From Oscarella lobularis (Eukaryota > Porifera > Homoscleromorpha > Homosclerophorida > Oscarellidae): a stretch of 64,000 bases of DNA. Shown here one piece after another: positions 20,932 to 32,934 of the stretch (the first letter of the stretch is position 1; each line of letters starts with the position of its first letter). The DNA lies in contig NC_089177.1 of NCBI RefSeq assembly GCF_947507565.1, positions 2,170,001 through 2,234,000 on the forward strand. The letters run 5' to 3'. The notes beneath the pieces were generated by a model. That model saw nothing but the letters and a program-made list of their open reading frames with translations. It was not told where the DNA came from and made no database searches. A program made the translations under genes and the position numbers.

Positions 20932-23900
20932 ATGACGTCTATCCAAACTCCCGCCGAAGAACTAGAAGACGTTAGACGCGAGCTGAAAGCTTGGGAGAAC
21001 ACTTTCAAGCACCACAACGGTCGAAAACCGACCAGCGTGCGTTTATAAGGCAGAAAACGTAGCTTATGTCTAATTGTTTCTCATCAGGACGACGTACACG
21101 TCGGCTCGGAGGAAATTCGTGGTGAGGTCACATGATCATTTCTTCGATAGTGCTCAATTTTTTGCCAATAGAATTATATGTGAAGTACAAGCGCTTGAAG
21201 AGGGAAATTCAGGACAAAAAGGCGCAATCAAGTGAAAATGTAGGTTTGGCTAGAAAAAAATATTCTTCTGTGTTCTATACGTCAACTTACGTCAGGTTGG
21301 CGATAGAGATTACACTGTCTTTGGACAAGCGTTTAATAATAAAAAACTAGTTGACCATAAAAGGGAAGAAGAGTTGATTCACAAGAGAAATATGAAGGAA
21401 GCTCGCGAGTCATTGATGCACAAAAGAATTCGGCGCTGGACACGAGATGGTGGCCACGCTACGGTTAGTCTGTCTGATGGTGGGAAGAAAGGAGGACTGA
21501 AGTTGAAAAATGATGATCTGATGGGGGGAATTCCCAGAGCAGAAAGTAATGATGAGACGAATGCACCAACAAAGACAGATTTTCCCATTATCTGTGCTGG
21601 TTCTGCTCTGTGGTCTGGATTCGGCTCAGCTGCCTTGAAGCGGAAAAGAAGATTCAATTTGGAAGCGGATTGGCTTGACGAGTGCCAGCCGGAGGGTGCC
21701 AGGGCTACAAGACTGAGGGCTGACAGCGCCGAGTGTCTTGGATATGATGATTGGGAGGAAGAGAAAGGGCAGTCTGTGGATGCGCGACGTGATGATGTAA
21801 TCCGCATTGAGGCCAGCAATGATGAGGCAGCAATGACTTCTTCTCCTCTTCGATGTCACGATGACGAGTATAGGCGTCATGTGACTGAGTCAACTGCAGC
21901 GAGTTCTTTGAATCTGATTCGCACCGAGTCTGATTGCAAGGGCAGCAACGATACGAATCATGACACTAAGGAAGAGAGAGAGCAGCTTGTGGATCCTCGA
22001 GATAATGACGTGATTGCCGTTGAGACCAGCAGAGATGAGGTGGAGCGTAGCACTTCAGCAACAGCGCAGGCCTCTGAATTCCGCCATGATGATAGTAAGG
22101 ATAAGGACGGGTGCCGTGCAACTGGGGACCACTTGGAATGCGGCGAGAACGAGACTGAAGCTGTTTATCAAGACGTATCTGCATCAGATTCAAATCTGAG
22201 TCCTATCGAGTCTGCCTTAGCCAAGTTTTATGCTGATGATGGTGATAACGGTGCGAATGCGTCACCGGTGGACTCCTCTTTATCACTGTGGAATAACTTG
22301 GCTCCTGGTGCGAAACGTAGACACGTGTCTGAGTCGGAGAATGCTTCAGCAGCGAAGAGCGGAGGCAATTCCGCCAAATCACGCAAGAAGTCAAAGAGGG
22401 AAACAGCAGCAGCGCCGTCAAAGCCCAAACCTCAGATGGGGTACGTACTACTTCAAAATTTTAGCATCTTCGCGTCCGCGTTGGGTCCTTTTGTAGCTCG
22501 CGCTTAAGTTAGAACCTTTCCTTCACTCGGATGACTAGCACTTAGCATATGGCTAGTGAACGCACATTTACTATGCATGATAGATCAGTGCCTAAATATT
22601 TTGAGCGATACGGTACTAGCTATTTCTTTTCTTAGGTCGTCTCGTGGCCTTGTGAGCGAGAATTTTGTCCGTATTGACATGAATCGACGCCGGTTTTATC
22701 GCCCAAAAGGCGGCATTGGCTCAGCGGCGAAACGATTTAGTCGTTGGGCATGGAAACGGAAATTCAAAGCGAAATTTGGCAAAACGAAAACCTCTTGCTT
22801 TCAGTGCGGCCAAGACGGTCATTGGGCTTCGAAGTGTCCACAGAGGATTGAGCAGAGAGTCGAAGGAGAAAGCGACGCCGAGTGGGATGGAACGGAGATA
22901 ATGGATCTTCCGACGTCTCCTTTGCGGCCACCGGATTACGACTTGTCTCCTTCTACTGAAAGCGTAGAACCAGTGTATTCGGAAACGTGCCACGGTAAGA
23001 TCTTAGTAGAAATTAGCACTTTAAGGCATCTAGAAAAGACCTGGACCCATTCTACAGTATTGTTCAAAATTTTAGGCCATTCCCACTTCCTCTTACTCAC
23101 CCTGGTTAGAAAATTTGACGAGCACCAGTAATAAGATTAAGCTAATCCCTCACGGTGTTCTGCCCACGTGGGTCTGCATGGGTCGGGCCCGACCCTCACT
23201 CTCCTATCGCCGACCCATACTACTAAAACCCAGACTTAGTAAGAAAATTCAGTTTCCCAACAGTTTTATTTACTGCAGGAGAGCCGGGCCGTCGCTTGGA
23301 ATAATTACTGCAGGAGAGTCGGCCCCTCGCTTGCATTAGTTACTGCGAAGGCTTAAAATTGGCGAGCAAAGCCTTTTCTATTGATTGTTAAACTAAAGCT
23401 AGGTCCCCACGCCTCCATAACATTTTCTTGGTGTATTGCTTCCAACATAGTTATAATGATATATGCATGTGTCTATATATGCTTCCAGACCCTCTTACAA
23501 CACTTAAAATTCTCGACATAACCCTAGTGAGATCCCGGGAATCACCAATTCACTAAGTATATTTTCTATAATTCGTAAACCTTTTGAACGGTAGTTCATG
23601 CCTATACATGTACTGTACGTCTTTCTCACTCTACACGAACGTAACCAATGAATGGAGTTAACTTTCGATTGTTATAGACACTCCTCAGGAAGTATTTGAC
23701 ACGTTGCAGAAGTTGGGTTTTTCTTCGTTTCGTTCAGGACAGGAGAAAGCCGTAATGAGAACGCTCCAAGGTCAGTTTGGATGCACTATACGTAAACTGC
23801 TTCTACAACTATTGATTCTTCCAGGTTTGTCTACTATAGTTGTCATGCCAACTGGTTCAGGCAAATCCTTATGCTATCAGCTACCCGCCTGTCTGTACGC

Positions 23901-26013
23901 CAAGCACAGAAATAGCGTCACGTTGGTCATATCGCCTCTCGTTTCGCTAATGGAAGATCAGGCAAGACAGATATAGACATTGAATCAATGCGCAATATTT
24001 CCTCACTAGATTCAGTGTTTGCCGTTTGGTCTACGCGGTGCTTGTATTCACAGCGGCCTGCAGCCTAAACAGAAGCAGAAGACTTTGTCCGACGTTGCGG
24101 ACGGCCGTATATCGATTCTCTTATTGTCACCGGAAAGCCTAATCAGCGGAAAAGATTCTCTCAAGCTTCCTCCGATCTCCTTTGCGTGCATCGACGAAGT
24201 CCACTGCATCTCCGAATGGTCGCACAATTTTCGACCTTGCTACCTTCAATTATGCCAGGTTAGAATCACATAAAAACGCTACGCTAGATATTCTAATTTT
24301 CTTTTTTCTAGGTGTTGAGGGAAACTTACGGCGTTTCGTGCATTCTCGGTTTGACAGCAACTGCCACGTCATCGACGTTAGATTCCGTGTCAAAGCATCT
24401 CAATCTCCCGAAAAATTCTGACGCAATTATACGGGGTCCACCGTTGCCAACGAATCTTTGTCTGTCAGTTTCGTGCGACAGAAATCGCGATCGCGCGCTC
24501 ATCGATTTGCTGCAGGGGAAGCGGTTCGATTCCTTCGATTCAATCATTATCTACTGCACTCGGCAACAGGAGACCGAACGATTGGCCCAATATATTCGAA
24601 CGTCACATCAGGATCGCAGTGCGAGGGGCTCTCGATCGACATCAGTAGCGGAAGCGTATCATGCCGGCTTGACGGCAGCGGAACGTCGTCGTGTTCAGAA
24701 GCGTTTTACGTCCGGTAACGTACGAATTGTCGTCGCGACGGTGGCGTTCGGTATGGGCATCAACAAGGCAAACGTCGGCGGAATCGTTCACTATAACATG
24801 CCGAAGACGTTGGAGAACTACGTGCAGGAAATAGGTCGAGCCGGTCGCGACGGCAGCGTCGCTCACTGCCACGTTTTCCTCGACGAAGATGTAAGAATGA
24901 TTGTTGGGGGGGAAACAACGTGCCCATACATAGAGATTCTCTATTATTTAGGGTTCTGATATAGGCGAGCTGAAGCGACACTGCTTTGCTCACGACGTAG
25001 ATCGATACACGGTTAAGCGCTTCGTGAATCGGGTCTTTCCGCACTGTCGATGCTCCGAACTGACGGGCGGGAGCGAGGGAGGGCCGACGGCGTGCGGCCC
25101 GGGACACGAGGTGGCAATTGACATTGAGAAAAATGTCTTCGATTTGGATTTGAAAGAAGAGGCGCTTGCCACGCTTCTCTGCTATTTGGAGCTGCGCGGC
25201 GACGGCTCGCTTCGTCAGCTGGCTCCGAGCTATTCGCGATGCACGATCAAGTGCTACGGCGGTGCGAAGCAGATGAGGGCGTTGGCGAGCAAGTGCTTGG
25301 CTGTGAACGCCGCTCTGGCTTTGTGCAGGGAACAGTGTCAAAGCGTCGAGAAGACGAGCATCATTCAGTTCGATTTGATTGAGTTGTGCAATCGAATGGG
25401 CTGGGAGTCGCGATTGGTTCGACGAGAGCTGAACGGCTTGGAGTGGGACACTAGCGGTAAAGTGCCGCAGAAAACCGGCGTCATGGTCGAATTTGGCAAC
25501 CTCGCTTTGCGCGCTCGTTGCTCGGGGAGTCTGAACGGAGACGAGCGAGATGAAATATGCGATTACCTCTTTGAACGAGTCAAGAATCAAGTTACTATGG
25601 GATTGAATAAGCTGAGAGCGGCTCACTCCTTCCTGCTAGCTGTAGCTCACGAGAGCGTCAGGGATTGTGTGGACGACGTCAAATCGGATCTGAGCGATGC
25701 GCTGAGAAGGAGCATAGAGCTGTATTTCAGCGACGACGTTGCTGCTCTCGAGAAGAGTGACTCGTCGTCGTCGTCGCAATGTACGAAAGAGGACGAGGTC
25801 GGCATTCGTCGCGACGTGCGGGGTCTCGTGTCGCTTCACGAGGATCAGACGTTTAGCGGACACGCGGTGGCGAGAATTTTTCAAGGCATCGCGAGTCCTC
25901 GTTACGCCGCCGAAGTGTGGGGCAAGAATCGGCGGTTTTGGAGGCGACACATTGCCGTCGATTTTAACGTGTTGCGAAAAATAGCAACGGAAGAAATCGT
26001 GAAAATGCGATAA
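20932..26013 (+). CDS. RECQL4: RECQL4 helicase with Sld2-like N-terminus and zinc knuckle
   Basis: The start at 20932 ([18 protein letters not shown], then [17 protein letters not shown]) matches the RECQL4 N-terminus that resembles Sld2. A long acidic, poorly conserved exon follows (21374-22440). Then a basic segment [20 protein letters not shown] and a CCHC zinc knuckle ([14 protein letters not shown], 22797-22838). After an intron of about 670 bp, the helicase core has [30 protein letters not shown] (Walker A), [17 protein letters not shown] (motif II is DEVH rather than DEAH), [36 protein letters not shown] and IGRAGRDG. The family-specific C-terminus ends [18 protein letters not shown] and [12 protein letters not shown]. 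Known role: replication initiation and genome stability. The stop is 8 bp from the URI1 stop on the other strand. Confidence 0.94.
23000..23680 (+). other. Long RECQL4 intron without coding content
   Basis: This interval separates the zinc-knuckle exon (ending near 22994) from the first helicase exon. At roughly 670 bp it is many times longer than the other introns here. It is richer in A/T and has no frame with recognisable protein. It contains the 35-bp tandem repeat listed separately. Confidence 0.7.
23270..23351 (+). repeat. 35-bp tandem repeat in RECQL4 intron
   Basis: Two near-identical 35-bp units start at 23270 and 23305 (ttactgcaggagag, then about cgggcc/cggccc and tcgcttg), and a third partial unit starts at 23340. 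Each unit contains a PstI-like CTGCAG and a run that resembles a 3' splice site. Nothing suggests coding use. Confidence 0.75.
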
Positions 26014-26021
26014 CACATCAT

Positions 26022-27379
26022 TCAATTTGATGACGCATCGTTCCCCTTTCTTGATGCTTTGAACTTTGATATACGTTTCTGCTGTTGTTGTTTATAGGAA
26101 GGTGTCTGCAGAGGAAATTTATATATGTTACGTCTGTGAGATTCCCACGTAGAAGCCCTTACTGGATGCTGCTGCATCGATGAACTCTTCTCCACTATGA
26201 CTCCCGAGAATGCTTGACTCTTCGTCGCCGTTTTCTCTTTCGCCTTCGCTGGCTCTGACTTCGTATCAGGTGCAAAGTGAACGGACTTCTTCGTTCGACT
26301 ACTCTCTGATTTCTTCTTCTCTTTTTCTTCAGTCTCTTTCTTAGATGCAGGCTGAAGGACTTTTCGGTACATGTCAAGAAAACGTCCAGGTGACACTTGA
26401 CTGAGATCAGCTGCATCGTCGCCGTCTCTAGCTTCTGCAGACTCTGCAGCCTACAAAGAAAATTTGCTACACTACAGTAAGAGCGCTATCTCTTTATTAA
26501 CCTCGCTGGGTTCACTGTGATGAACTATTATTCGTGCAGCAGATACGTCTTCTTCTGAATCATCGTCCTCGTCCTCGTCCTCGTCCTCATCATCATCATC
26601 ATCATCACTGGTACTCCCTGAGTCTGAGAGCACTTCAACCTGTTTCTCTATTCTAGCTAAGAGTTCCTGATTTTCTTTTTCTCGTCGCCTCCTTCTTTCT
26701 ACGAGAGTCTCGCCATTTTCCGTATCATACGGTTCGCGAATTTCGACGAAGTCCTCCTTTTCGTTTAGCAGGTGCAACGTCATTTGCCGCTGCGCCTCAA
26801 TGTCTGCTACCTCTTTTTCAAACTCCGCTAATCGCTCAGAGACATCTAAAAGGTAAGGTACCTGTATCACCGAACATACGAATAGCAGACTCTATTCTAC
26901 ATTTAATTCGTCTTGCTGCTATTCCCCCGGCATCCTTCGCCGAACGCTCTGCAAACCAGCTATCGCCAAGACTGACAAGTATTTCGTTTGTGTGCACGAG
27001 ACGACCAGGCATGAAAGCGACACCACAAAAAGGAATCTGCAGCATTGTCACAGGTAATTGAATCGATCAAAAATTTTTTGATTGATGGCTGCCTGACCAT
27101 CACATCGTAGCTCAGCTTTTCTGGAAGTGTCGTCAGACGACCGAGAAGAGCTTCGTAGTCTGTTTTCATTCTTTTCCTGTGAAGTATTTAAAGTAAGCTT
27201 TGAGATCTGTTATTATTGGTGTACCAATTCTCTAGATTCGTTCTGCATTCTTCTATAGCCTGTGGATATTGTGAACTGTTTGACAATTTTATCTGATAAA
27301 GACAAACCAATTCCTGCTGTTGCAGAAGTCTCTGGACGTCTTGTAAAGATTCAGCGCTTCCTTTTCCATCTGCCATCAA
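26022..27379 (-). CDS. URI1: URI1, unconventional prefoldin RPB5 interactor
   Basis: The start is MMADGKGSAESLQDVQ (27379, or 27376 using the second Met). The next exon gives AIEECRTNLENW, followed by MKTDYEALLGRLTTLPEKLS, YDVM and IPFCGVAFMPGRLVHTNE, ILVSLGDSWFAERSAKDA, the prefoldin-alpha segment that is most conserved in URI1. A coiled coil, a DDDDDDEDEDEDEDDD acid run (about 26550-26620) and the RPB5-binding region follow. The C-terminal exon has SPGRFLDMYRKVLQ, QAFSGVIVEKSS and KRISKFKASRKG, equivalent to AFSGTVIEKE and KRVSKFKAAR of the human protein. Known role: R2TP/prefoldin-like assembly of RNA polymerases and PIKK proteins. It shares a 56-bp start-to-start interval with MRPL3. Confidence 0.92.
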
Positions 27380-27435
27380 TTGCCCATCGAATTGTTATCC
27401 GGGCTAGAGACGAGCAAACAAATCCCGGCTTAGAA

Positions 27436-28666
27436 ATGGCATTTTCTCGTTTTCTGGGCACTCGTCGAAGCTGCTCTTGCCTAAACGGCTCCTTAGCATC
27501 TTTGAGGGCATTCTGCATTCAAGGAAAAAGCTACGGCTCATCTGCTCCCGCCGTTGAGGAGAAAATTGCATGGACACCTCGATCGCGGCGAACTGGAGCC
27601 ATAGGAGTCAAACTGGGCATGACGAAAATGTGGACAAAGAAAGGAGACAGCTTTCCTGTGACACTCATAAGGGTTGGCAGCACTCCCATAGAAATAAATT
27701 AAATCCATAGTATCATGGTACTTAGATTCAAGACTGCCAGGTCGTGCAAACAAAGACGCAGGAAAAAGACGGTTTTTCGGCTCTTCAACTGGGAGCCGTA
27801 GATCAACCAAAACTAAAAAATGTACGTAGAGGAATATTTCAGTTGAAACCTAATTGAAATTCTTTTTAGGTAACTAAACCTTTACGAAAGCACTTTGAGA
27901 AGGCCGGGGTGAATCCCAAGAAAAAAATATGGGAATTTCCTGTTACTGAAGATGCCTTACTACCTCCTGGTGGGGAAAACGTTTGAAATATAAAAGAGTA
28001 TCGTTTTACTATGATTTTTAGGCACAACCATCTTAGCTAGGCACTTCCTTCCCGGTCAATACGTCGACGTGACGGGAATAACGTAAGTCGCTTATAATCA
28101 TATAGCGTTTGCATTGAACTTTTCTGTAGAATTGGTAAGGGTTTCCAAGGCGTCATGAAGCGGCACGGAATGAAGGGGCAGCCTGCATCGCACGGCGTCA
28201 CTAAGACTCATCGGAAGATGGGAGCAACGGGCGGAGGAGGGGTGAGCAAGAAAAGGGAATGATGAGGGGGGACTGTCACATCTCCTAGGATCCTGGTCGT
28301 ATTTGGCCGGGAAAGCGGATGCCGGGCAGAATGGGAAACAAGAGACGCGTGACAATGAATTTGAAGGTGGAGTGGTAAGGGCGAATTGATGGCCGTGGGA
28401 CGCGTAGTTCTCTTTAGGTGTGTCGTATCAATAACAAATACAACGTGCTCTACGTCAAAGGCGGCGTATCGGGTAGTGCGAATGGATACGTTCGAGTGAC
28501 CGACGCCAGACGAAAACCCGTGAAAGAAGCGCCCCCTTTCCCAACGTTTCGTCCAGAAGACGTCGTCGATGCACCGATTGCAGAAGAAGAATTTGCGGAA
28601 GACGTGCAACGTCCCGACGACGACACAATCGCGTTTGAAGTTAAGCCAAAAAAATCAAAACGATAA
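27436..28666 (+). CDS. MRPL3: Mitochondrial ribosomal protein uL3m (MRPL3)
   Basis: ATG at 27436 opens a basic, Ser/Cys-rich leader ([15 protein letters not shown]) suited to mitochondrial import. [20 protein letters not shown] marks the start of the uL3 fold. Small exons continue with [92 protein letters not shown] and [19 protein letters not shown]. The C-terminus ends with an acidic tail and KPKKSKR before TAA at 28664-28666. The HGMKG..SHG loop is the tip that reaches toward the peptidyl-transferase centre in uL3 proteins. Upstream in-frame Met codons exist (27262) but would run into the divergent URI1 gene, so 27436 is preferred. Confidence 0.93.
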
Positions 28667-28780
28667 TGAGGGAGGGGGATGTAGGAGAATATGAAAGAGT
28701 TACAAAACAGTCTGTCCCGATCTTTGTTTAACGCTGTGTATTGACTTGAAAGTCGATCCCTAAGGGGAAAAGACAATAGA

Positions 28781-31700
28781 TTACGAGGAGGGGAGGTAGG
28801 AAGGGGAGGGAGGGACCTTGGGTTGTAGAACGGAGACGATGTCTTTGACTCGAACCATGACGCCGTGCTTAGGGGGGCATCGAAAGTAGCGTTTGCCCTT
28901 GACAACGCCGTCGTGGTCACCAACTAAGCGCATACGTAAAGATCATAATTATTGGGGGGGGGGGGGGGGGGGGGGGGGGGCTAAAGGAATGTGCCTTGCC
29001 TGGTTGATCAAGCTTGATGCCGGCGTATATACGATTGTCCACGTACTCGGTATCAATCTTACCGACAAATCTAACGACACCCGAATACTCTCTCGGTTCC
29101 AAATCAAACACTAAGAATGCACACGTGAGTAAAATATTGATCGTAACCTTAATTTCGTTACCGTTCTTTTTGAGATGGACCACTACTCGGTCGCCTATCT
29201 TGACTTGTTCGGCTGCCACGCTGTCGTCGCGCTCCTGAGGCGTGTAGCCGTAGTCGTGTCCCGTCAAACGGGTCGCTCTCGTCTCCGGACTGCTATAGTC
29301 GATTGAAGCCATGGTTTTGAGAAAACGATGCTCGTTTGGAACGGCGGCATCGTTCACTGCACGAATTCGCTTGACGTCGTCGGTCGTCGGATGACGAAAA
29401 GGTTCTGTTTGGGCTTTGGGCTTGTGCACGGGTGGCAATCGGGGCACTGATTGAATTTTGTTAGACGCCCTAGCGGGACGTGATTGTTGAGGAGTCGAGA
29501 ATTCGTCGTTGTAGCGAATGGTACGTCGAGTTTGGGAGGGGAAAGCGAATCCCGGGTTATTGAACGTTGCCGTCGCGTTTCCTTCGGGAATCAGTAGTGA
29601 CGGACAGCTGGATGACCTAGAGAGGGGGAGGGAAATCATATCACGACGTTATATCGCGAGACAAGCGCAGTGTTATGCCTCGTGATTGATTCTCGTTGGG
29701 CGAAGGATTTCTGTACGGGAAAACCGAGATCCAATTCTCCTCGTTGCCTCGATTGCATTTGGTTTGACATGAAGATGAGTTGTTGTTGATGGAGACGCGC
29801 TGTTCGTTCTAGTATGTCCGCGAGGATGTGAGCGCGACGGTTGTCCTTCTCTTCCATATCTGTTATGCGTCCTTGAGTCTGTCTCAATTCTCTGAAGAGA
29901 TAGGATATAAATCCGAAACGCGTTTTTTGGGTGCTTTTGTACCTTGTGCGCTCTTGTACGAGAGCAGATTTCCCCGCTAGAAATTGCTTAATTGTGCGAA
30001 CTTCGCATCGCGATTGATGCAGCTTTTCGCGCAATTCGGCCATACTTCCGAGCTCTTTTTCTAGCTCCTAAAGACAGGCGATTCGAACAATAGGCTTTGC
30101 TCCGAGACCGAATTTTCGTACCGCATTTCGGTCTCGAACGTTTTTCATCGTTCTTCGCGTTTGAGACAGAGCGGACGCTTTTTCTTCTGTTTGCTTTTGC
30201 AGGTGTAGAAGATGCTCTTGAGTCCTTGCCAGTTCGCCTTCTAGAACAGGTATGTGCTGAACTTCCTACAAGAGATCATAGGTACGTGTGGCGAAGCAGT
30301 TTGATATATCGTTAGTACTTTCTGCAGTTTTCTGACTTTAGCTTTTTCGTCATTGAGCTCTTTAGTCAAGTCTGCTAGGGACGAATTTTTAGTTCCTATG
30401 GAGTCGTTTGCGATCTAAGCCGGAGAGAAGCGTCGTTGCGTTTCAGATACAGTATAAGAGTAAGTTCTCACTTGCAATCTCGTTGTGAGATCGTCAATTT
30501 GATCTCGTAAATTTACAATAATGTTTTCCTTTTCCGAGAGCGATGACTCCCTGGCTTCAACAGTGCTCCTGTTTGAGGAAATGTAACCAAATCGCGCTGC
30601 AGTCGTTCTCAAATGATTACTCTGTGGTGCGAAGTTTCTCTGAAGTTTCTTGCAAACGCTGCTCGACTTCTCCCATCTTGGCCACTGTAAACGTAGCCAA
30701 CTTAATTTAGTATGGTGAGGTACGTGTTAAATTACTTTGAATTTCCAAATTTCGAACTTTTGTAACAGCTTCAGCTAAGTCGGCTGTTTTCTTCTCTACC
30801 TCAGCTCGATTTCGTTGCAGCTGAAAACAGAGTTCGTAGCAAATGGACAGCTTATTATTGTAAGTACGGTCTACCTCTGCTCTGGTGCCGTCAAGTATGT
30901 CTCCTGTCTCTTCTAGCTGCTGCGTAGCAATATCTCGGTATTCTTCGAGAGCGACGACATCGTTTTCCAGTTCCTAAAGGGAAAATCAACAATAAGCTAA
31001 TACAAGGTATGTTTCTCTACCTGTCTTCTAAGCTGTTCCTCCTGTAGCTCGTATTTTGTAGCCTCCAGTTCGGTGACAGTCTGACGGAGAAAGGTGAGGT
31101 CGTCCTCTCTCTGTTGCTGTAGCTGCTGTTGAAGCATGACGAGCTCCTGCGGAGGCTGCTGTCGTGTCTCGCCTGTGCGCTTGTTGAACCAGAAGAGCCC
31201 GAATCGGCTACTCTGCAGCTGTATCCATTCGCTCTAAAGAACGTCTCGTCTCGTGCAAAAATAGGTAATGCATGCGTGCAGCTGATTATACGCACGGCTG
31301 ATGGATCCTTCGTTTGATAGCTCAACATAATCAGCTGCTTTGCCATGGGCACAAATTCTTCGTACGTGACTTGTCCCTCTGCATAGCTAATTTAAGAGTT
31401 GTTTTATAGTAAATGCCAAGAAAAATAGTCGAAGGACCAACCCTTGCGTCTGCTGGACAATGGTGTTTAAATCTTTATCGGTCAGAGCCAAACCCAGCGA
31501 TTCTGACTGAAGTAGCTGAACGAATTGCTCTTGACTCAAATATCCTTTCTTCCTGGTATCAGCGGCGACAAACACTTCGTAGATCATGTCTTCGAAGAGA
31601 TCAACCTCTTCGTCATTGTATCCTCGAGGCGCCGAATAGCTACAGGTATTCATTTATTGACGCACAGGTATGTTAGCATTTGCTTGCTTCCACCTTGTGT

Positions 31701-32831
31701 CTCCTGTTCTTTTGTTGAACCAGAGGGAAAGACCATCCGATGCAGCAAGTTCGACCCAATCAAACTAAGGAGCACCAGGTAGAAGTCAATTTGTGTGCCA
31801 GAAGGAAAGATGTACCGGTGATGTGTCCTGTATTTGATAGATTGCCATCAAAACACGGCGTAGGACGGGAACGGATTCTTCGTACGAAACGTATCCGTCC
31901 TAAGACGCACGGTAGTACAGAAGCTCTAACTTGCACTTTTCCTCACCTTGTCCATGTCGGCTTCGGCTTCTAACCGAGACAAATCGCCGTCGGAGAGCTG
32001 GAGATTCAATTGCTGCGACCTGAAAATCTTTTAGAAACAACGTAAGTATCATTTTCAACAATTTATTTACGTCGTTACCTCCCAAAATTCCTTTGTTCGA
32101 AGTTTCCCATCTCTATCCTTGTCGGCCTTCTGAAAGACCGGATTGGCTATTTCTTCAAACGGATCGTCGTAGCGTCCGCCGCGGCGCTCGGAACCTCGCC
32201 GCTTTCCCTCGTGAACTTTCGGTATCTTACCGAGAACGTCGCTCTCGGACGTGGGAGGACGTCGACGCGAGTGGTGACGCCTCTTTTCTCGATGGCCCTC
32301 CCGCGACTTCGACTTGCCGTGTCGTCGTCCCGATTTTCCCGTCGTCGTCTCTTCTTCGCTCGTTCCTTTGGATAAGGTCTGTTTTTTGTCATTTTCGCTT
32401 TCTTCTTTCTCCTTTGTCATAGCGTCGGAACTGGATACTCCGGTCTCTTCGGCTTGCACCGCGGCGCCTTCGCCGTCGTCGTCGCTCTTTGCATTGCCTT
32501 CTGGTTTTAGAGCCTCTGAGGTATCGTCTTTGCTTTCTGGTTCCGTTTCTGGTTTGGTTTCCTCCGCTGTTTCTTCTTTCGCTTCAGTTCCTTCTGCCGG
32601 CGTTGCCGCCGCTTCCTCGTTGTCGCCTTTTCCGTTGCCGTGCTCTGCATCTAAAGCCTCCTTAGCCTGCTCGTCTGCCTTTGGTTGTTCTTGTGCGGAA
32701 TCTGCCGATGTTTTCTCCGCCCCATCGCCACTTCTCGAGTCCTGTAAACAAGCCCCGCCTTATCCGTTTACACCTCTCTAAATTCAGGTCTCTACTTTGG
32801 CTGCAGAAGATGGCTTCTCGGCATCGGCCAT
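28781..32831 (-). CDS. Multidomain EF-hand / WW-like / coiled-coil / CAP-Gly protein
   Basis: The start MADAEKPSSAAK (32831) splices to a long charged exon (about 32740-32095) with RHGKSKSREGHREKRRHHSR and then a canonical EF-hand loop DKDRDGKLRTKE. Further exons give WW-like segments (SLWFNKRTGDTRW near 31720 and FGLFWFNKRTGETRQQPP near 31190) and an EF-hand-like segment (AADTRKKGYLSQEQFVQLLQ, about 31530). A coiled-coil region of many short exons runs from 31150 to about 29650. The last exons hold GDRVVVHLKKNGNEIK and a CAP-Gly domain (EYSGVVRFVGKIDTEY; KLDQP, then GDHDGVVKGKRYFRCPPKHG). The hallmark GKNDG is GDHDG here. CAP-Gly domains bind microtubule or EB C-termini, so a calcium-linked microtubule or centrosomal adaptor is a guess. 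I do not recognise an orthologue. Exon joins within the coiled coil are uncertain. Confidence 0.68.
28954..28980 (-). repeat. 27-nt homopolymer G (C on the coding strand) inside an intron
   Basis: An unbroken run of 27 G lies in the last intron of the CAP-Gly gene. On the transcribed strand it is a run of C between a GC-type donor (CAG|GCAAGG, near 28995) and the acceptor GCGCTTAG near 28926. Its true length is likely unreliable in assembly. Confidence 0.85.
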
Positions 32832-32934
32832 TGGCTATTGCAACTGTTTATCGCGTTGTCAGGTGGTCGAATTTCCGTTCGCCGCGCATGCTTGATTGTG
32901 CTCACGCGATCATCTCACGCGACTCCCCCAAGGC
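32832..32934. promoter_or_regulatory. Divergent promoter between the CAP-Gly and CE15-like genes
   Basis: Only 103 bp lie between the two opposing start codons, so the genes probably share this region. No TATA box stands out. A TCTCACGCGA segment occurs near 32912, a variant of the E-box seen elsewhere in the window. Confidence 0.35.

Noticed and set aside
24760-25626. Minus-strand frame of 288 codons
   Set aside because: Lies entirely over the RECQL4 helicase exons and has no recognisable domain.
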